This document shows, piece after piece, positions 7,903 through 16,289 of a stretch of 35,096 bases of DNA; position 1 is the first letter of the stretch; every line of letters begins with the position of its first letter. The DNA lies in NCBI GenBank assembly GCA_025062375.1, contig JANXAG010000014.1, positions 12,501 to 47,596 on the forward strand, written 5' to 3'. A program made the position numbers and the translations under genes. Source of the stretch: Anaerolineae bacterium. GTDB taxonomy: Bacteria; Chloroflexota; Anaerolineae; SpSt-600. Below the pieces are notes generated by a model. It did not search any database. It saw nothing but the letters and a program-made list of their open reading frames with translations, and had not been told where the DNA came from.

Positions 7903-8616
7903 TCAAAGTTCAAAGGCCCTTCCTATCCCTCCGCTCTGAACCCCATCTCCAAACTCCTGCCTGGCGATGCGGAGGGCTTCTTTCCCGGAACAGTGACAGC
8001 CTATGAGCCTCTTTACCCCCATCTCCCTGAGCTTTTTCGCTATACGATGGACCTTGTGGGGTTTAAGCCCCATTACGTGCAATCCTCCTGCAATGATGGA
8101 GGGAGCTCTTCCGGCTATCTCCTCTGCTTTTCGAACCAGCTCCTCCAGACCGGGGTGAGCGCAGCCTACTACCATAAGAAGGCCTACAGGAGTTTCGGCT
8201 AGAAGGGCCATCTCGGGAATCCTGGAGCCCAGAGGGCCAGTGAGCCAGAGGCCATCCCCTAATTCCAGCGGCTCCTGGACTTCCTGAAGGCTCGCCAGTA
8301 CCTGCCATTGGGCTTTCAGATCTGGTGGAACCGGCGAGGGAACGTAAAGGGTAATTCCCGGATTTGCCTGAAGAAAATCCACAAATCCCCCGTAATGGTC
8401 CAGGTGAAAGTGGGAAAGCACCGCTTCTTTGATGGCTTCTGGAGGGATGTTCAAGGCCTTGAAGGCAGGAAGCGGGGAAAGTGGGCCCGCATCAAATAGA
8501 ATCCTACGCTGGTTTACCTCCAGGAGCGCCGAGAAACCCCAGCCTGGCTTTATTCCCCTATGGAGCGAGATGTTGTCAAAAAGGATTACAAGCTTCGCCA
8601 TCAGAAAGGCATTCAC
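7903..8616 (-). CDS. MBL-fold metallohydrolase, dihydropterin/RFA-P synthase-like family
   Basis: A 237-residue metallo-beta-lactamase-fold protein with a full metal site: HFHLDH at 69-74, GCAHPG with H154, GGLH with H180 and GCHCSG with H208. The layout resembles the single-domain family that includes the archaeal enzymes annotated as ribofuranosyl-aminobenzene 5'-phosphate synthase and several uncharacterised thermophile proteins. The real substrate here is unknown. The GTG start at 8616 overlaps the stop of the upstream regulator gene by 4 bases, and the end overlaps or abuts rsfS, so the gene is in the middle of a coupled minus-strand operon. An internal ATG at 8601 is a less likely start. 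Confidence 0.85.
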   Translation of the reverse strand: MNAFLMAKLVILFDNISLHRGIKPGWGFSALLEVNQRRILFDAGPLSPLPAFKALNIPPEAIKEAVLSHFHLDHYGGFVDFLQANPGITLYVPSPVPPDLKAQWQVLASLQEVQEPLELGDGLWLTGPLGSRIPEMALLAETPVGLLMVVGCAHPGLEELVRKAEEIAGRAPSIIAGGLHVMGLKPHKVHRIAKKLREMGVKRLIGCHCSGKEALRIARQEFGDGVQSGGIGRAFEL

Positions 8617-9983
8617 TTCAGGATGTAGTAAGTGCCACGTTTATCGCCCACTTTAATAAGAATGCCCTTTTCAACCAGGTCAGCCAGGTCAAGGCGGAGG
8701 GTTTCAGCAGAAACATGGGGGCACAGAAGTCTGTACTCACGGTTGGTGATACGGCCATGCTGGCGGATATAGTTTATAGCTGCCAATTGCCTCTCGTTCA
8801 TATCCAGTTCCCAGCGTGGAATGGGGGCCCTTTCCCTAACATTGTAGAGGATCACAGTAAAGGAAAAGGGTGTAGCCCTGAACTCTGGCGGAGGATGGCC
8901 AGCGTTCACCATCTCCTCAATCATCATATCAATCCCAAGCCCCAGCTCTTCTATGAAGCCCCAGTAGTAAAGGCCTGAGACTATCCTTGGGTTACGGGAA
9001 AAATGCTCCTCCACAATGTTATCCAGAGTTATATAGCCGGGAAGTCCTCCGGGGCTTGTAACTTCAAGGCGGTCATCGTACATTTTCACCTCAATGCGGC
9101 GGCCTCTGAGGCGGTAATCCCTATGAGCCACGGCGTTTACCAGGGCTTCCCTCACGGCAAAAGGAGGATACTCAGTGCGATCCTCCCGCACAAGCCCCCT
9201 GACCACTGCCTCCCTCTTCATTTCCTCCCATATGACTTCCCAGGCCCGCTCAATAACCCGGCACAGAGGTCCCCCTATTTCTTCTCTCCTTCCGTATCCG
9301 ACCATCCCTTCCGGTCTTCTGGCCTCATTCCCCACAAAGCGCACGAAGACAAGGCTACTTTGGGGCAGGAAGAATTGGGGGTTGGTTCCAAACAGGAGAA
9401 CCCCTGCCACTGTGGGCTCCCCCTGCCTGGTCAGAGCTCCTATTTCTTTCAGGATATCCTCTACCGTTCCCTGAGGGCGACGCCCACTTCTCTCTTCCCG
9501 CTTCTTCAGATATTCTTCAATGATCTCTTCGCTCAAATCCTCAAACGTTGCACCGGGGACGGGCTCCTCTTCATAGGCGCTTATGGGCTTTGTGGAAGCC
9601 AGCCTCCTTATTTCCTCCCCACTTAAAAGCTTGTTTTCCGCTCCAACTCTGAGGTAAACCCTTCCATCCTCAAGGCTGTGGAGATCAATGCTCCGGTGCA
9701 CCAGAAGAGTTAGGACAGGGCCATAGGGAGTTTCAACCCTTTCCCAATCGGCTTTAACGGGGGGCCTGCATTTCTTCTGAGCCAGGGTATAGATTTCTTC
9801 CACCTCTTCTACAGAGGACACCCCCAGAATCCGCCCCACAGGTTCCACCCCTATGTAAATCGTTCCCCCATCGGCGTTGGCGAAAGCGATGAGGGTTTCG
9901 GCCAGAGATTCAGGATCAGCCCGCGGCATGAATTCCACCAACTGCCCGGGCTTTTTATCCAGAACAAGAGCCCAATCTTCCAT
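8613..9983 (-). CDS. AlbA_2 (Schlafen-like)/HATPase_c_4 transcriptional regulator
   Basis: A 456-residue protein of the COG2865 type. Residues about 12-130 form the AlbA_2/Schlafen-like DNA-binding domain, seen in [20 protein letters not shown] and [14 protein letters not shown]. The middle has [17 protein letters not shown] and the [14 protein letters not shown] loop of the GHKL-like HATPase_c_4 domain, ending in [13 protein letters not shown]. The last 70 residues form a winged helix. Members are predicted ATP-dependent transcription regulators, though few have been tested. The ATG at 9983 follows AGGAG by 6 bases and is preferred to the TTG at 9989. The gene overlaps the end of gyrA by 29 bases. 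Confidence 0.85.
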   Translation of the reverse strand: MEDWALVLDKKPGQLVEFMPRADPESLAETLIAFANADGGTIYIGVEPVGRILGVSSVEEVEEIYTLAQKKCRPPVKADWERVETPYGPVLTLLVHRSIDLHSLEDGRVYLRVGAENKLLSGEEIRRLASTKPISAYEEEPVPGATFEDLSEEIIEEYLKKREERSGRRPQGTVEDILKEIGALTRQGEPTVAGVLLFGTNPQFFLPQSSLVFVRFVGNEARRPEGMVGYGRREEIGGPLCRVIERAWEVIWEEMKREAVVRGLVREDRTEYPPFAVREALVNAVAHRDYRLRGRRIEVKMYDDRLEVTSPGGLPGYITLDNIVEEHFSRNPRIVSGLYYWGFIEELGLGIDMMIEEMVNAGHPPPEFRATPFSFTVILYNVRERAPIPRWELDMNERQLAAINYIRQHGRITNREYRLLCPHVSAETLRLDLADLVEKGILIKVGDKRGTYYILK

Positions 9984-12372
9984 AGGCAACTCCTGCTCCT
10001 TTAACGCTTTCCCCTCTGCCCAGAGCGATGATGGCTTCCGGCACAGCTGGGCGGCTCTTGGATGGAACCTCCTCCGCCTTCATCCGCCAGACTTTACCTT
10101 TTTCCGAGAATGCCAGGAATTCATCCTCAGGACAAAGGGCTAAAGCCGCAACCACCAAACCCACCTTTTCCGGCTTCCCTCCATGGGCTACAACTCCCTG
10201 ACCGTAACGGTGCTGGAAGGGGAAGAGGCTGAAAGCCACCCTCTTGGCATAACCTTTATCAGTCACTAAGAGGAGGAAACCATCGGGATGGATTTTTCCT
10301 GCACCGGTTACTCTATCGCCTTCCTTAAGTTTGATGCCTGAAACCCCAGCTGCGTCTCGGCCCATCGGGCGAACTTCAGAAGCTGGAAAGCGCAAAGCTA
10401 ACCCGCTGGCAGTGACTATGAAGAGCTCATCCTCATCCCCCGCCAGAGAAATCGCTATAGGCCTGTCACCCTTTTCCAGCTTTATTACGGTGAGGCCTGA
10501 AGAGCGCATCGGCATATCTTTGAGGTCAAGTCTTTTGACCCTCCCCTGCTCCGTGAAAATCACCAGATAACCGTCGGAAAGTTTAGAGGGTAGGGCAAGG
10601 GCTGCTGCAGGGCTTTCCCCTTCGCTCAGGGGCAAGGAGAAACGTCCTTCAACCTGATAGGGCTTGAAGCTGTAAAGTCTACCTCTATCGCCTATCACCA
10701 GGACCTGGTCAACGCTCTCAGCCTTCAGGGATAGGGCGAGGGAATCTCCATCCACAATTTCCAGAGCCAGACTCTCTTTGCCGGCTTTGGATACCCTGCA
10801 GCTTCGGAAAGGCACCCTGTGCACGAAGCCCCGGGCCGTTATGGAAATGAGGAATTCTTCCCTTGCTACCAGATCTTCCTCTGTAAGAACCTCCACCTCC
10901 CGATAAAGAACCTGGGTGCGCCTGGGATCGCCGTACTTCTGAGCAAGCTCCAGGACTTCCTGCTTTATGAGTTCCAGGATTTTGCGAGGATATTTGAGAA
11001 GCTGCTCAAGGGCTTTTATCGCTTTGGAAAGCTCTTTGTGTTCTTCCTGGAGCTTCTGCCTTTCCAGGGCTACAAGACGCCTCAGGGGCATATCCAGAAT
11101 GGCTTGAGCCTGAACCTGGGTTAGCTTAAAGCGCTCCATGAGCTTCCTGAGAGCAGTTTCGGAGGTCCGGGAACCTCGGATTATGTTAACCACCTCGTCC
11201 AGGTTAGCCAGGGCTATGAGGAGCCCTTCCAGGATGTGGGTTCTTTGGCGAGCTTTCTCCAATTCGTAGCGGGTTCGCCTGGTGATGATCTCTCGTCGGT
11301 GCTCAATGTAATGGCGAAGGAGCTCTTTGAGGGATAAAAGGACCGGTTCTCCGTTCACCAGGGCCAGCATGTTGATTCCGAAGGTCACCTGAAGTGGGGT
11401 GTATTTGAAAAGCTTGAGGAGAATGGTCCTGGGATCAGCCCCTCGCTTGAGCTCGATCACTATGCTCATTCCTTCCCGGTCGGATTCATCCCTCAGGTCG
11501 GCTATTTCTTCCAGGCGGCCGGTCCGGACAAGCTCAGCGATTCGTTCCAGGAGGGAGGATTTGTTTACCTGATACGGGATCTGGGTGACGATGATGGCGT
11601 AACGTCCGCCCTTTATTTCTTCTATTCGGGTTAGAGCTCTTACCGTAATTAAGCCTTTTCCGGTGGCGTAAGCGGCTTTGAGGCCTTCATAGCCCAGGAC
11701 AATCCCACCGGTGGGGAAATCGGGGCCCTTTATGAACCGCATGAGGTCTTCCAGGGAGATTTCGTCAAACTTGTGGTAATTGTCCACCGCGAAGGCTATG
11801 GCCTGAGCCACTTCCTGGAGGTTGTGGGGTGGTATGCTGGTGGCCATCCCCACAGCAATGCCTGAGGAACCGTTAACCAGAAGGTTAGGGAGTTTGGCCG
11901 GGAGAACTGTGGGCTCTTTCAGAGAGCCATCGAAATTATCGGTAAAATCTACGGTTTCCTTCTCTATATCAGCCAGCATTTCCACAGCGATGGGGGCAAG
12001 GCGGGCTTCGGTATACCGCATTGCGGCTGGGGGGTCACCGTCAATGGAACCGAAGTTTCCCTGCCCATCGATCAGGAGATAGCGCATGGTAAAATCCTGG
12101 GCCATTCTGGCCATGGCCTCGTATACAGCGGCATCGCCGTGGGGGTGGAATTTGCCCAGCACTTCTCCCACGATTCGGGCGCTCTTGCGGTAAGGTTTAT
12201 CGGGGCTTAGGCCCATTTCGTGCATCGTGTAAAGGATCCGGCGCTGGACAGGCTTCAGACCATCCCGGACATCGGGCAGTGCCCTGGAGACGATCACGCT
12301 CATGGCGTAATCCAGGTAAGCCCCTTTCATTTCTTCTTCAATGTCCACGGGTATAACGGTCCCGATCTCCAC
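9955..12372 (-). CDS. gyrA: DNA gyrase subunit A
   Basis: An 805-residue type IIA topoisomerase A subunit. The breakage-reunion domain has [13 protein letters not shown] (38-50) and the catalytic tyrosine Y120 in AMRYTEARL. At the quinolone pocket the serine equivalent to E. coli S83 is A81 and D87 is E85. The C-terminal beta-pinwheel spans about 495-800. The QRRGGKG GyrA box is missing at its normal first-blade place, but QHRYGQG occurs at 720-726 in a later blade, so ParC is an alternative name. The GTG start has AAGGAGG upstream and a good promoter at 12391-12419. No gyrB is in the window. Confidence 0.9.
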   Translation of the reverse strand: MEIGTVIPVDIEEEMKGAYLDYAMSVIVSRALPDVRDGLKPVQRRILYTMHEMGLSPDKPYRKSARIVGEVLGKFHPHGDAAVYEAMARMAQDFTMRYLLIDGQGNFGSIDGDPPAAMRYTEARLAPIAVEMLADIEKETVDFTDNFDGSLKEPTVLPAKLPNLLVNGSSGIAVGMATSIPPHNLQEVAQAIAFAVDNYHKFDEISLEDLMRFIKGPDFPTGGIVLGYEGLKAAYATGKGLITVRALTRIEEIKGGRYAIIVTQIPYQVNKSSLLERIAELVRTGRLEEIADLRDESDREGMSIVIELKRGADPRTILLKLFKYTPLQVTFGINMLALVNGEPVLLSLKELLRHYIEHRREIITRRTRYELEKARQRTHILEGLLIALANLDEVVNIIRGSRTSETALRKLMERFKLTQVQAQAILDMPLRRLVALERQKLQEEHKELSKAIKALEQLLKYPRKILELIKQEVLELAQKYGDPRRTQVLYREVEVLTEEDLVAREEFLISITARGFVHRVPFRSCRVSKAGKESLALEIVDGDSLALSLKAESVDQVLVIGDRGRLYSFKPYQVEGRFSLPLSEGESPAAALALPSKLSDGYLVIFTEQGRVKRLDLKDMPMRSSGLTVIKLEKGDRPIAISLAGDEDELFIVTASGLALRFPASEVRPMGRDAAGVSGIKLKEGDRVTGAGKIHPDGFLLLVTDKGYAKRVAFSLFPFQHRYGQGVVAHGGKPEKVGLVVAALALCPEDEFLAFSEKGKVWRMKAEEVPSKSRPAVPEAIIALGRGESVKGAGVAYGRLGSCSG

Positions 12373-12390
12373 TTTCCCCTCCTTTTAAGG

Positions 12391-12419
12391 ATTATACACG
12401 AATGGGGGGCAGGCTTCAA
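12391..12419 (-). promoter_or_regulatory. Promoter of the gyrA operon
   Basis: On the minus strand TTGAAG (12419-12414) and a perfect TATAAT (12396-12391) are separated by 17 bases, and the GTG start of gyrA follows about 18 bases after the -10. Its -35 region overlaps a weak plus-strand candidate (TTCAAA at 12415-12420, 17 bases, TATAAA at 12438-12443) for the JAMM gene, so the two divergent promoters could compete. Confidence 0.72.
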
Positions 12420-12462
12420 ATTGCCGCCCATCTCTGATATAAATAAAAGCCAGGAGGCAGAC

Positions 12463-12867
12463 ATGAAACTGGTTCTAACGCGCCAGCATCTGGAAGAGAT
12501 AATAGCTCATGCTCTGGAGGAAAGCCCCAACGAGGCCTGCGGGCTCCTTGGGGGCAAAGAGGGGCGGGTGGAAAAGGTATATCCCTTGCCCAACGTGGAA
12601 AGAAGCCCTGTCCGCTACAGGGCTGAGCCCGAAGCCCAGTTCAGGGCCATGACCGAGATAGAAGAAAAGGGCTGGGAAATTGTAGGAATTTACCATTCGC
12701 ATCCCTGGGGTCCCCCTTATCCCTCGGGGGTAGACGTGGAAATGGCCTATTATCCCGAAGCCATTTACCTCATAGTATCCCTCGGTGATCCCCAGAGGCC
12801 TGTGGTTAAGGCTTTCAATTTGGCAAAGAGGCCGCCTGAGGAGGTGGAGTTAGAAATCCAGGGCTAA
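12463..12867 (+). CDS. JAMM/MPN+ metalloprotease family protein
   Basis: A 134-residue single-domain protein with the complete JAMM zinc signature: E24 in NEACGLLGG, then H78 and H80 in YHSHP, S88 and D91, with the exact HxH-x7-S-x2-D spacing. Bacterial stand-alone JAMM proteins include Mec+-type enzymes that cut sulfur-carrier (ThiS/MoaD-like) proteins. No ubiquitin-like carrier, E1 or cysteine synthase gene is nearby, so the target is open. The ATG at 12463 follows AGGAGG by 5 bases; upstream in-frame starts lie inside gyrA and were rejected. The stop overlaps the convergent methyltransferase stop by 4 bases, leaving no room for a terminator. Confidence 0.9.
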   Translation: MKLVLTRQHLEEIIAHALEESPNEACGLLGGKEGRVEKVYPLPNVERSPVRYRAEPEAQFRAMTEIEEKGWEIVGIYHSHPWGPPYPSGVDVEMAYYPEAIYLIVSLGDPQRPVVKAFNLAKRPPEEVELEIQG

Positions 12868-13598
12868 GATTTCGCCAGGTTTTTCACCATTATGCTTGGG
12901 GTAAGCTTAAGGGCGGCCATAGGCTTCTGAAGCAGGCCATCCAGGGAGGCCAGGAGACGCGCTGGCACGAGCTTTTTCAGAACCTGCAGGCGGAAGAAGG
13001 AGAGGGAGAGAGTTTCCACGGGGGTAAACCCAGCCCTTTTGAGGGCCATTTCCATCCAGGCCGGGTGGAAATCAAAGTGCATCCGGGCGAACTCCAGGGG
13101 TTCTGGGGAAAAGGGGCTGGGACACCGGCCCAACAAGTAGAGGATTATGGCTTTGAGATGCCTTTTATTGGCGTATTCCAGGATGAAGTGGCCTCCTTCC
13201 CTGGCTACCCGTCGGATCTCCGAGAGGGCAGCGTGGACATCAGCCACGTGGTGTATGACTCTCACCATCACCAGCGTGTCAAAGGTTCCATCGGGAAAGG
13301 GCAGGTTGTAGAGATCGGCCACCAGGAAGGAAAAGCGGGGGTCATGGCCGCAGCGTTCCCGGGCTTCCCTGAGCTGGGAAAGGGAACAGTCCAACAGGAC
13401 AACCCTTTCCGCTCCGGAGTAGAGGTCGGCCAGCCGACCGAAACCAGCCCCAATGTCCAAAAGAAAGGAGCTCTTCCTGGGAAGAAGGCGCCTGAGGGCG
13501 ATGCGCTCAGCTAGATCCTCATACTGCCTTTCTTTCCAGAACTCAGTGTAAGGAACGCCCTCGTAACTGCAGATGGGATGTTTCACGTGAAACATCAC
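12864..13598 (-). CDS. Class I SAM-dependent methyltransferase
   Basis: A 244-residue protein with the SAM-binding motif LLDIGAGFGRL at 46-56, a following acidic LLDCS strand, and FDTLVMVRVIHHV (motif IV region), as in UbiE/Methyltransf_11-type enzymes that act on small molecules or lipids. The substrate cannot be deduced. The C-terminal third is hydrophobic and basic, perhaps membrane-associated. It begins MFHVKH after a GTG or ATG, and these codons are the parS site at 13579-13594. The GTG start overlaps the sbcC stop by 4 bases, so it is the last gene of the sbcC unit. Confidence 0.85.
   Translation of the reverse strand: MMFHVKHPICSYEGVPYTEFWKERQYEDLAERIALRRLLPRKSSFLLDIGAGFGRLADLYSGAERVVLLDCSLSQLREARERCGHDPRFSFLVADLYNLPFPDGTFDTLVMVRVIHHVADVHAALSEIRRVAREGGHFILEYANKRHLKAIILYLLGRCPSPFSPEPLEFARMHFDFHPAWMEMALKRAGFTPVETLSLSFFRLQVLKKLVPARLLASLDGLLQKPMAALKLTPSIMVKNLAKS
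13579..13594. promoter_or_regulatory. parS chromosome-partition site
   Basis: The 16 bases TGTTTCACGTGAAACA are a perfect palindrome identical to the conserved ParB-binding parS sequence known from Bacillus and most other bacteria. The site is embedded in codons 2-7 of the methyltransferase gene, which therefore encode MFHVKH, as often happens near replication origins. It lies about 2.7 kb from dnaA. No parA or parB gene is in the window. ParB would load here and spread to organise origin segregation and condensin (SMC) loading. Confidence 0.92.
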
Positions 13599-16159
13599 CA
13601 GACCCTCACCACCCTGGCGGTGGAACCGGAGGCCCCCTTGCTTACCTCTATCCTCACGGGGAACAATTCCTTCAGCTCCTCCAGATGGGTTATCACCAGG
13701 ATTAGCTTAAAATCATCCTGAATGGAATTTATGGCTTCCACCACCCTTTCAAGCCCCTCGGAATCCTGGGTACCGAACCCTTCATCCACGAAGAGAACCG
13801 AGAGGGGGGCTCCCGACCGCCGGGCCAGAACCCTGGCCAGAGCCACCCTTATGGCCAGGTCTACCCTGAATTTCTCGCCACCGGAATAAAGCCCGTAATC
13901 CCTCGTCCCCTTTTCATCCGCTATCTTTATATCCAAGGTCTCCTTTACCTTGCCCCCCAGAGTGAACTTCTGGGTCTCAAAACGGATATCCATTCTCCCC
14001 CCTGTCATGAGGCTCACGAGCCTGTCGGCTTCTTCCTCGATCTCCGAAAGGACATTTTCAATTATCATGGCCTGGACCCCATTCTTCCCGAAGGCCTCCT
14101 CCAGCTCCTTGTAGAACCAGTTGTCTTTCTGGACCTGAGCCAGTTCCCTCTCCTTCTCCTCCTTTTCCAGCTGAAGGTCCTTTAAACGTTGGCGCCTCCC
14201 TTCAAGGCTTATAACCTCTTCCCATGCCTCATCCCTCTTTCGGAAAGCATCCTTTAACTCCCTATCCTTTTCCTCCCACTTCTGCACCACTTTCTCCCTC
14301 TCAGCCACCTCCTTCTCCAGCTCCCTGACCTTTCGATCCTCTTCCTCCTTGGCTCTCAACTTCTCCCTCAGCCTCTTTTCCCCTTCTTCAACAGACATTT
14401 CCTCCCGCTTAAGGCCCTCACGAGCCTCCTCCAGATCCTTAGCCCTCAATTCCCAGTGGCGAAGCTCCCTCTCCCTCCGGATCAGATGCTCACGCCTCTC
14501 CTCAAAAACCCTTAACTGGGAGAGGCTTTCCTTCAAAGCCTCCCTCTCAGCCTGCAACTCCGGAGCAAACTTCCCTTCCTGAAGGATTCCCTCCAGCTCC
14601 CCTATCCGAGCCTTGAGCTCCGTAAGCTCCTGGATTGCAGCCTCAACGCCCCTCTTCTTCTCCTCAAGGCGTCCTTTTTGGGCCAGCAATTCCCCTTTCG
14701 ATCGGAGGGAGCTTTGCGCTTCCACCACCCTTGCCAGAAGCTCCTCTTTCTCCTGCCCCAGTTTTACAACCCGCTCCTCTCCGGCTTTAATTAAGGCCTC
14801 CCTCTCCTCAATGCGCCTCTGAAACTCCCTCAGAAGTCCATCCCGGCGGTGAGCTGTAAGAGGCTGGCCACAGAGAGGGCAGGAAGCCTCAGCTTCGCCC
14901 AGCATTTCCAGCTGCTCCTTCAGCTTCCGCAACTCCTCTCCAGCCAGTTCCCTCTCCCTTTCCAACTTCCCCATCTCCTCCTTTATGTCCTCCACCCTTG
15001 CTTCCCAATCCCGCACCTCCCTTTCAAGGTTTTCCATCCAGGAAAGCTTTTCCTCCAACTTACTCAACTCCAGCTCATAGCCTTCCAGAGCTGAGGCTTC
15101 GTTTTCCAGCCTTCTGATCCGCTCCTTTAGGTCCCTGAGCTGAGCTTCCAATCGGCCTTTCTCTTCGCTTATCCTGGCCTCCAGTTCTCCCGCTCTATCC
15201 TTCAGAGGCCTGAGCTTGCCCAGCTCCACTTCCAGCTCTTCCATCTCGCTGCGGACTTCTTGAAGCTCCTTAAGGCCCTTACGGATTTCTTCCTCTTCCT
15301 GGAGCACCTCTTTATATTTTTCAATGCTCCTCCTGCCCTCTTCTATCTTCTTGATTATATCTTCTATCTCCCCTTCCAGCTCCCTGACCTTCCCCTGGGC
15401 CTGGTTCAACTTCTCCATGCTAAGGTCAAGCTCCCACAGCCTCCTTTCAATTTCCTCCTTTTCTTTCTGCAATTTGTTGCAAAATTCCCGGAAATCTTCG
15501 TATCTTTTTCTGGATTCTTTCAGCTTTTCCTCCAGCCCATCCTCTTTCCCTATTTCCACCTCTATTTGCTTCAACCTCCCCTTGATTTCCGCTTCCTTCA
15601 TCTCCCCCTCTTTCCGCTTTTCCTTCGCTCTCTCTGCCAGAAGCTCGTACTGTTCAAGGTTGAGAATTCGCCCCAACACCTCTTTGCGCTCAGCTGGAGA
15701 CCTGGAGGTGAATTCCCCCGCCCTGCCCTGGACCAGAAAAGCAGAGTTTACGAAGGTATCATAATCCATACAGAGGATCCTCTCCACCTTCCTCTGGGTC
15801 TCCTTCAGTCCCGCCTCCGTGATGGGCAGATATTTTCCATTTTCTTCGTCCCATTGCATCAAGAAAAGCTGCTCTTTTGGGTTCCCGTGCTTATTGTATA
15901 CCCTCTTTACCTTGTACTTAGTGTTGCCGGCAATGAACTCCAGCTCCACGCTCATACTATCAGCCCCGTGATGCACCAGATCTTGGGAACTACTGCTCCG
16001 GGAAGCTTTACCCCACAAGGCCCAGGTTATGGCATCCAGGAGGGCCGATTTCCCGCTGCCGTTTTCCCCACAAATGCAAGCTATGTTGATGCCTTGCAGG
16101 TCAAGCTCCGAACACTGATAGCTTAAAAAGTTCTCCATCTTTATCCTCAACGGAATCAT
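13595..16159 (-). CDS. sbcC: SbcC/Rad50-like SMC-family ATPase
   Basis: An 854-residue protein with ATPase lobes at both ends and long coiled coils between. Walker A is GENGSGKS at 31-38; a zinc hook CPLC (C427, C430) followed by GQPL sits in the middle; YSGGEKFRVDLAIRVAL (signature) and VLFVDEGFGTQD (Walker B, D-loop) are near the end. SbcC pairs with the SbcD/Mre11 nuclease to process hairpins and DNA ends. No sbcD is adjacent. The ATG at 16159 follows GGAGGGGG and is preferred to the TTG at 16177. A separate promoter and operator lie just upstream, so expression may be independent of dnaA. Confidence 0.92.
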   Translation of the reverse strand: MIPLRIKMENFLSYQCSELDLQGINIACICGENGSGKSALLDAITWALWGKASRSSSSQDLVHHGADSMSVELEFIAGNTKYKVKRVYNKHGNPKEQLFLMQWDEENGKYLPITEAGLKETQRKVERILCMDYDTFVNSAFLVQGRAGEFTSRSPAERKEVLGRILNLEQYELLAERAKEKRKEGEMKEAEIKGRLKQIEVEIGKEDGLEEKLKESRKRYEDFREFCNKLQKEKEEIERRLWELDLSMEKLNQAQGKVRELEGEIEDIIKKIEEGRRSIEKYKEVLQEEEEIRKGLKELQEVRSEMEELEVELGKLRPLKDRAGELEARISEEKGRLEAQLRDLKERIRRLENEASALEGYELELSKLEEKLSWMENLEREVRDWEARVEDIKEEMGKLERERELAGEELRKLKEQLEMLGEAEASCPLCGQPLTAHRRDGLLREFQRRIEEREALIKAGEERVVKLGQEKEELLARVVEAQSSLRSKGELLAQKGRLEEKKRGVEAAIQELTELKARIGELEGILQEGKFAPELQAEREALKESLSQLRVFEERREHLIRRERELRHWELRAKDLEEAREGLKREEMSVEEGEKRLREKLRAKEEEDRKVRELEKEVAEREKVVQKWEEKDRELKDAFRKRDEAWEEVISLEGRRQRLKDLQLEKEEKERELAQVQKDNWFYKELEEAFGKNGVQAMIIENVLSEIEEEADRLVSLMTGGRMDIRFETQKFTLGGKVKETLDIKIADEKGTRDYGLYSGGEKFRVDLAIRVALARVLARRSGAPLSVLFVDEGFGTQDSEGLERVVEAINSIQDDFKLILVITHLEELKELFPVRIEVSKGASGSTARVVRVW

Positions 16160-16187
16160 CTCAGCCCCCTCCCTCAATTTCCACAGT

Positions 16188-16203
16188 TTCCCAAACTTGG
16201 GAA
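16188..16203. promoter_or_regulatory. Inverted repeat at the sbcC transcription start
   Basis: TTCCCAA-AC-TTGGGAA is a perfect 7-bp-arm inverted repeat. It starts 2 bases downstream of the -10 hexamer of the sbcC promoter, so it would cover the transcription start and act as a repressor site. It does not match the E. coli CTGT-N8-ACAG or the Bacillus GAAC-N4-GTTC LexA boxes. No second copy was seen in the window. Confidence 0.55.
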
Positions 16204-16204
16204 G

Positions 16205-16233
16205 ATTTTACCTTCTGCTGCTGATTAAGTCAA
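16205..16233 (-). promoter_or_regulatory. Promoter of sbcC
   Basis: On the minus strand TTGACT (16233-16228) and TAAAAT (16210-16205) are 17 bases apart. Directly upstream, at about 16249-16234, the strand reads as an almost uninterrupted T run broken by one A, which resembles an UP element. The run also follows the dnaA stop and may help end dnaA transcripts, although no strong hairpin precedes it. Confidence 0.68.
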
Positions 16234-16289
16234 AAAAATAAAAAAAAGGTAGTAGGCCCTGGGGATTCTGTGGAAATTGTGGAATACTT

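Noticed and set aside
12220-12462. Upstream extension of the JAMM gene
   Set aside because: It is antisense to the start of gyrA, crosses both promoters, and has no ribosome site; the ATG at 12463 does.
15260-16126. A 288-codon frame opposite sbcC
   Set aside because: It is the antisense of a coiled-coil region, giving leucine/phenylalanine/serine-rich filler; the sbcC frame has all family motifs.
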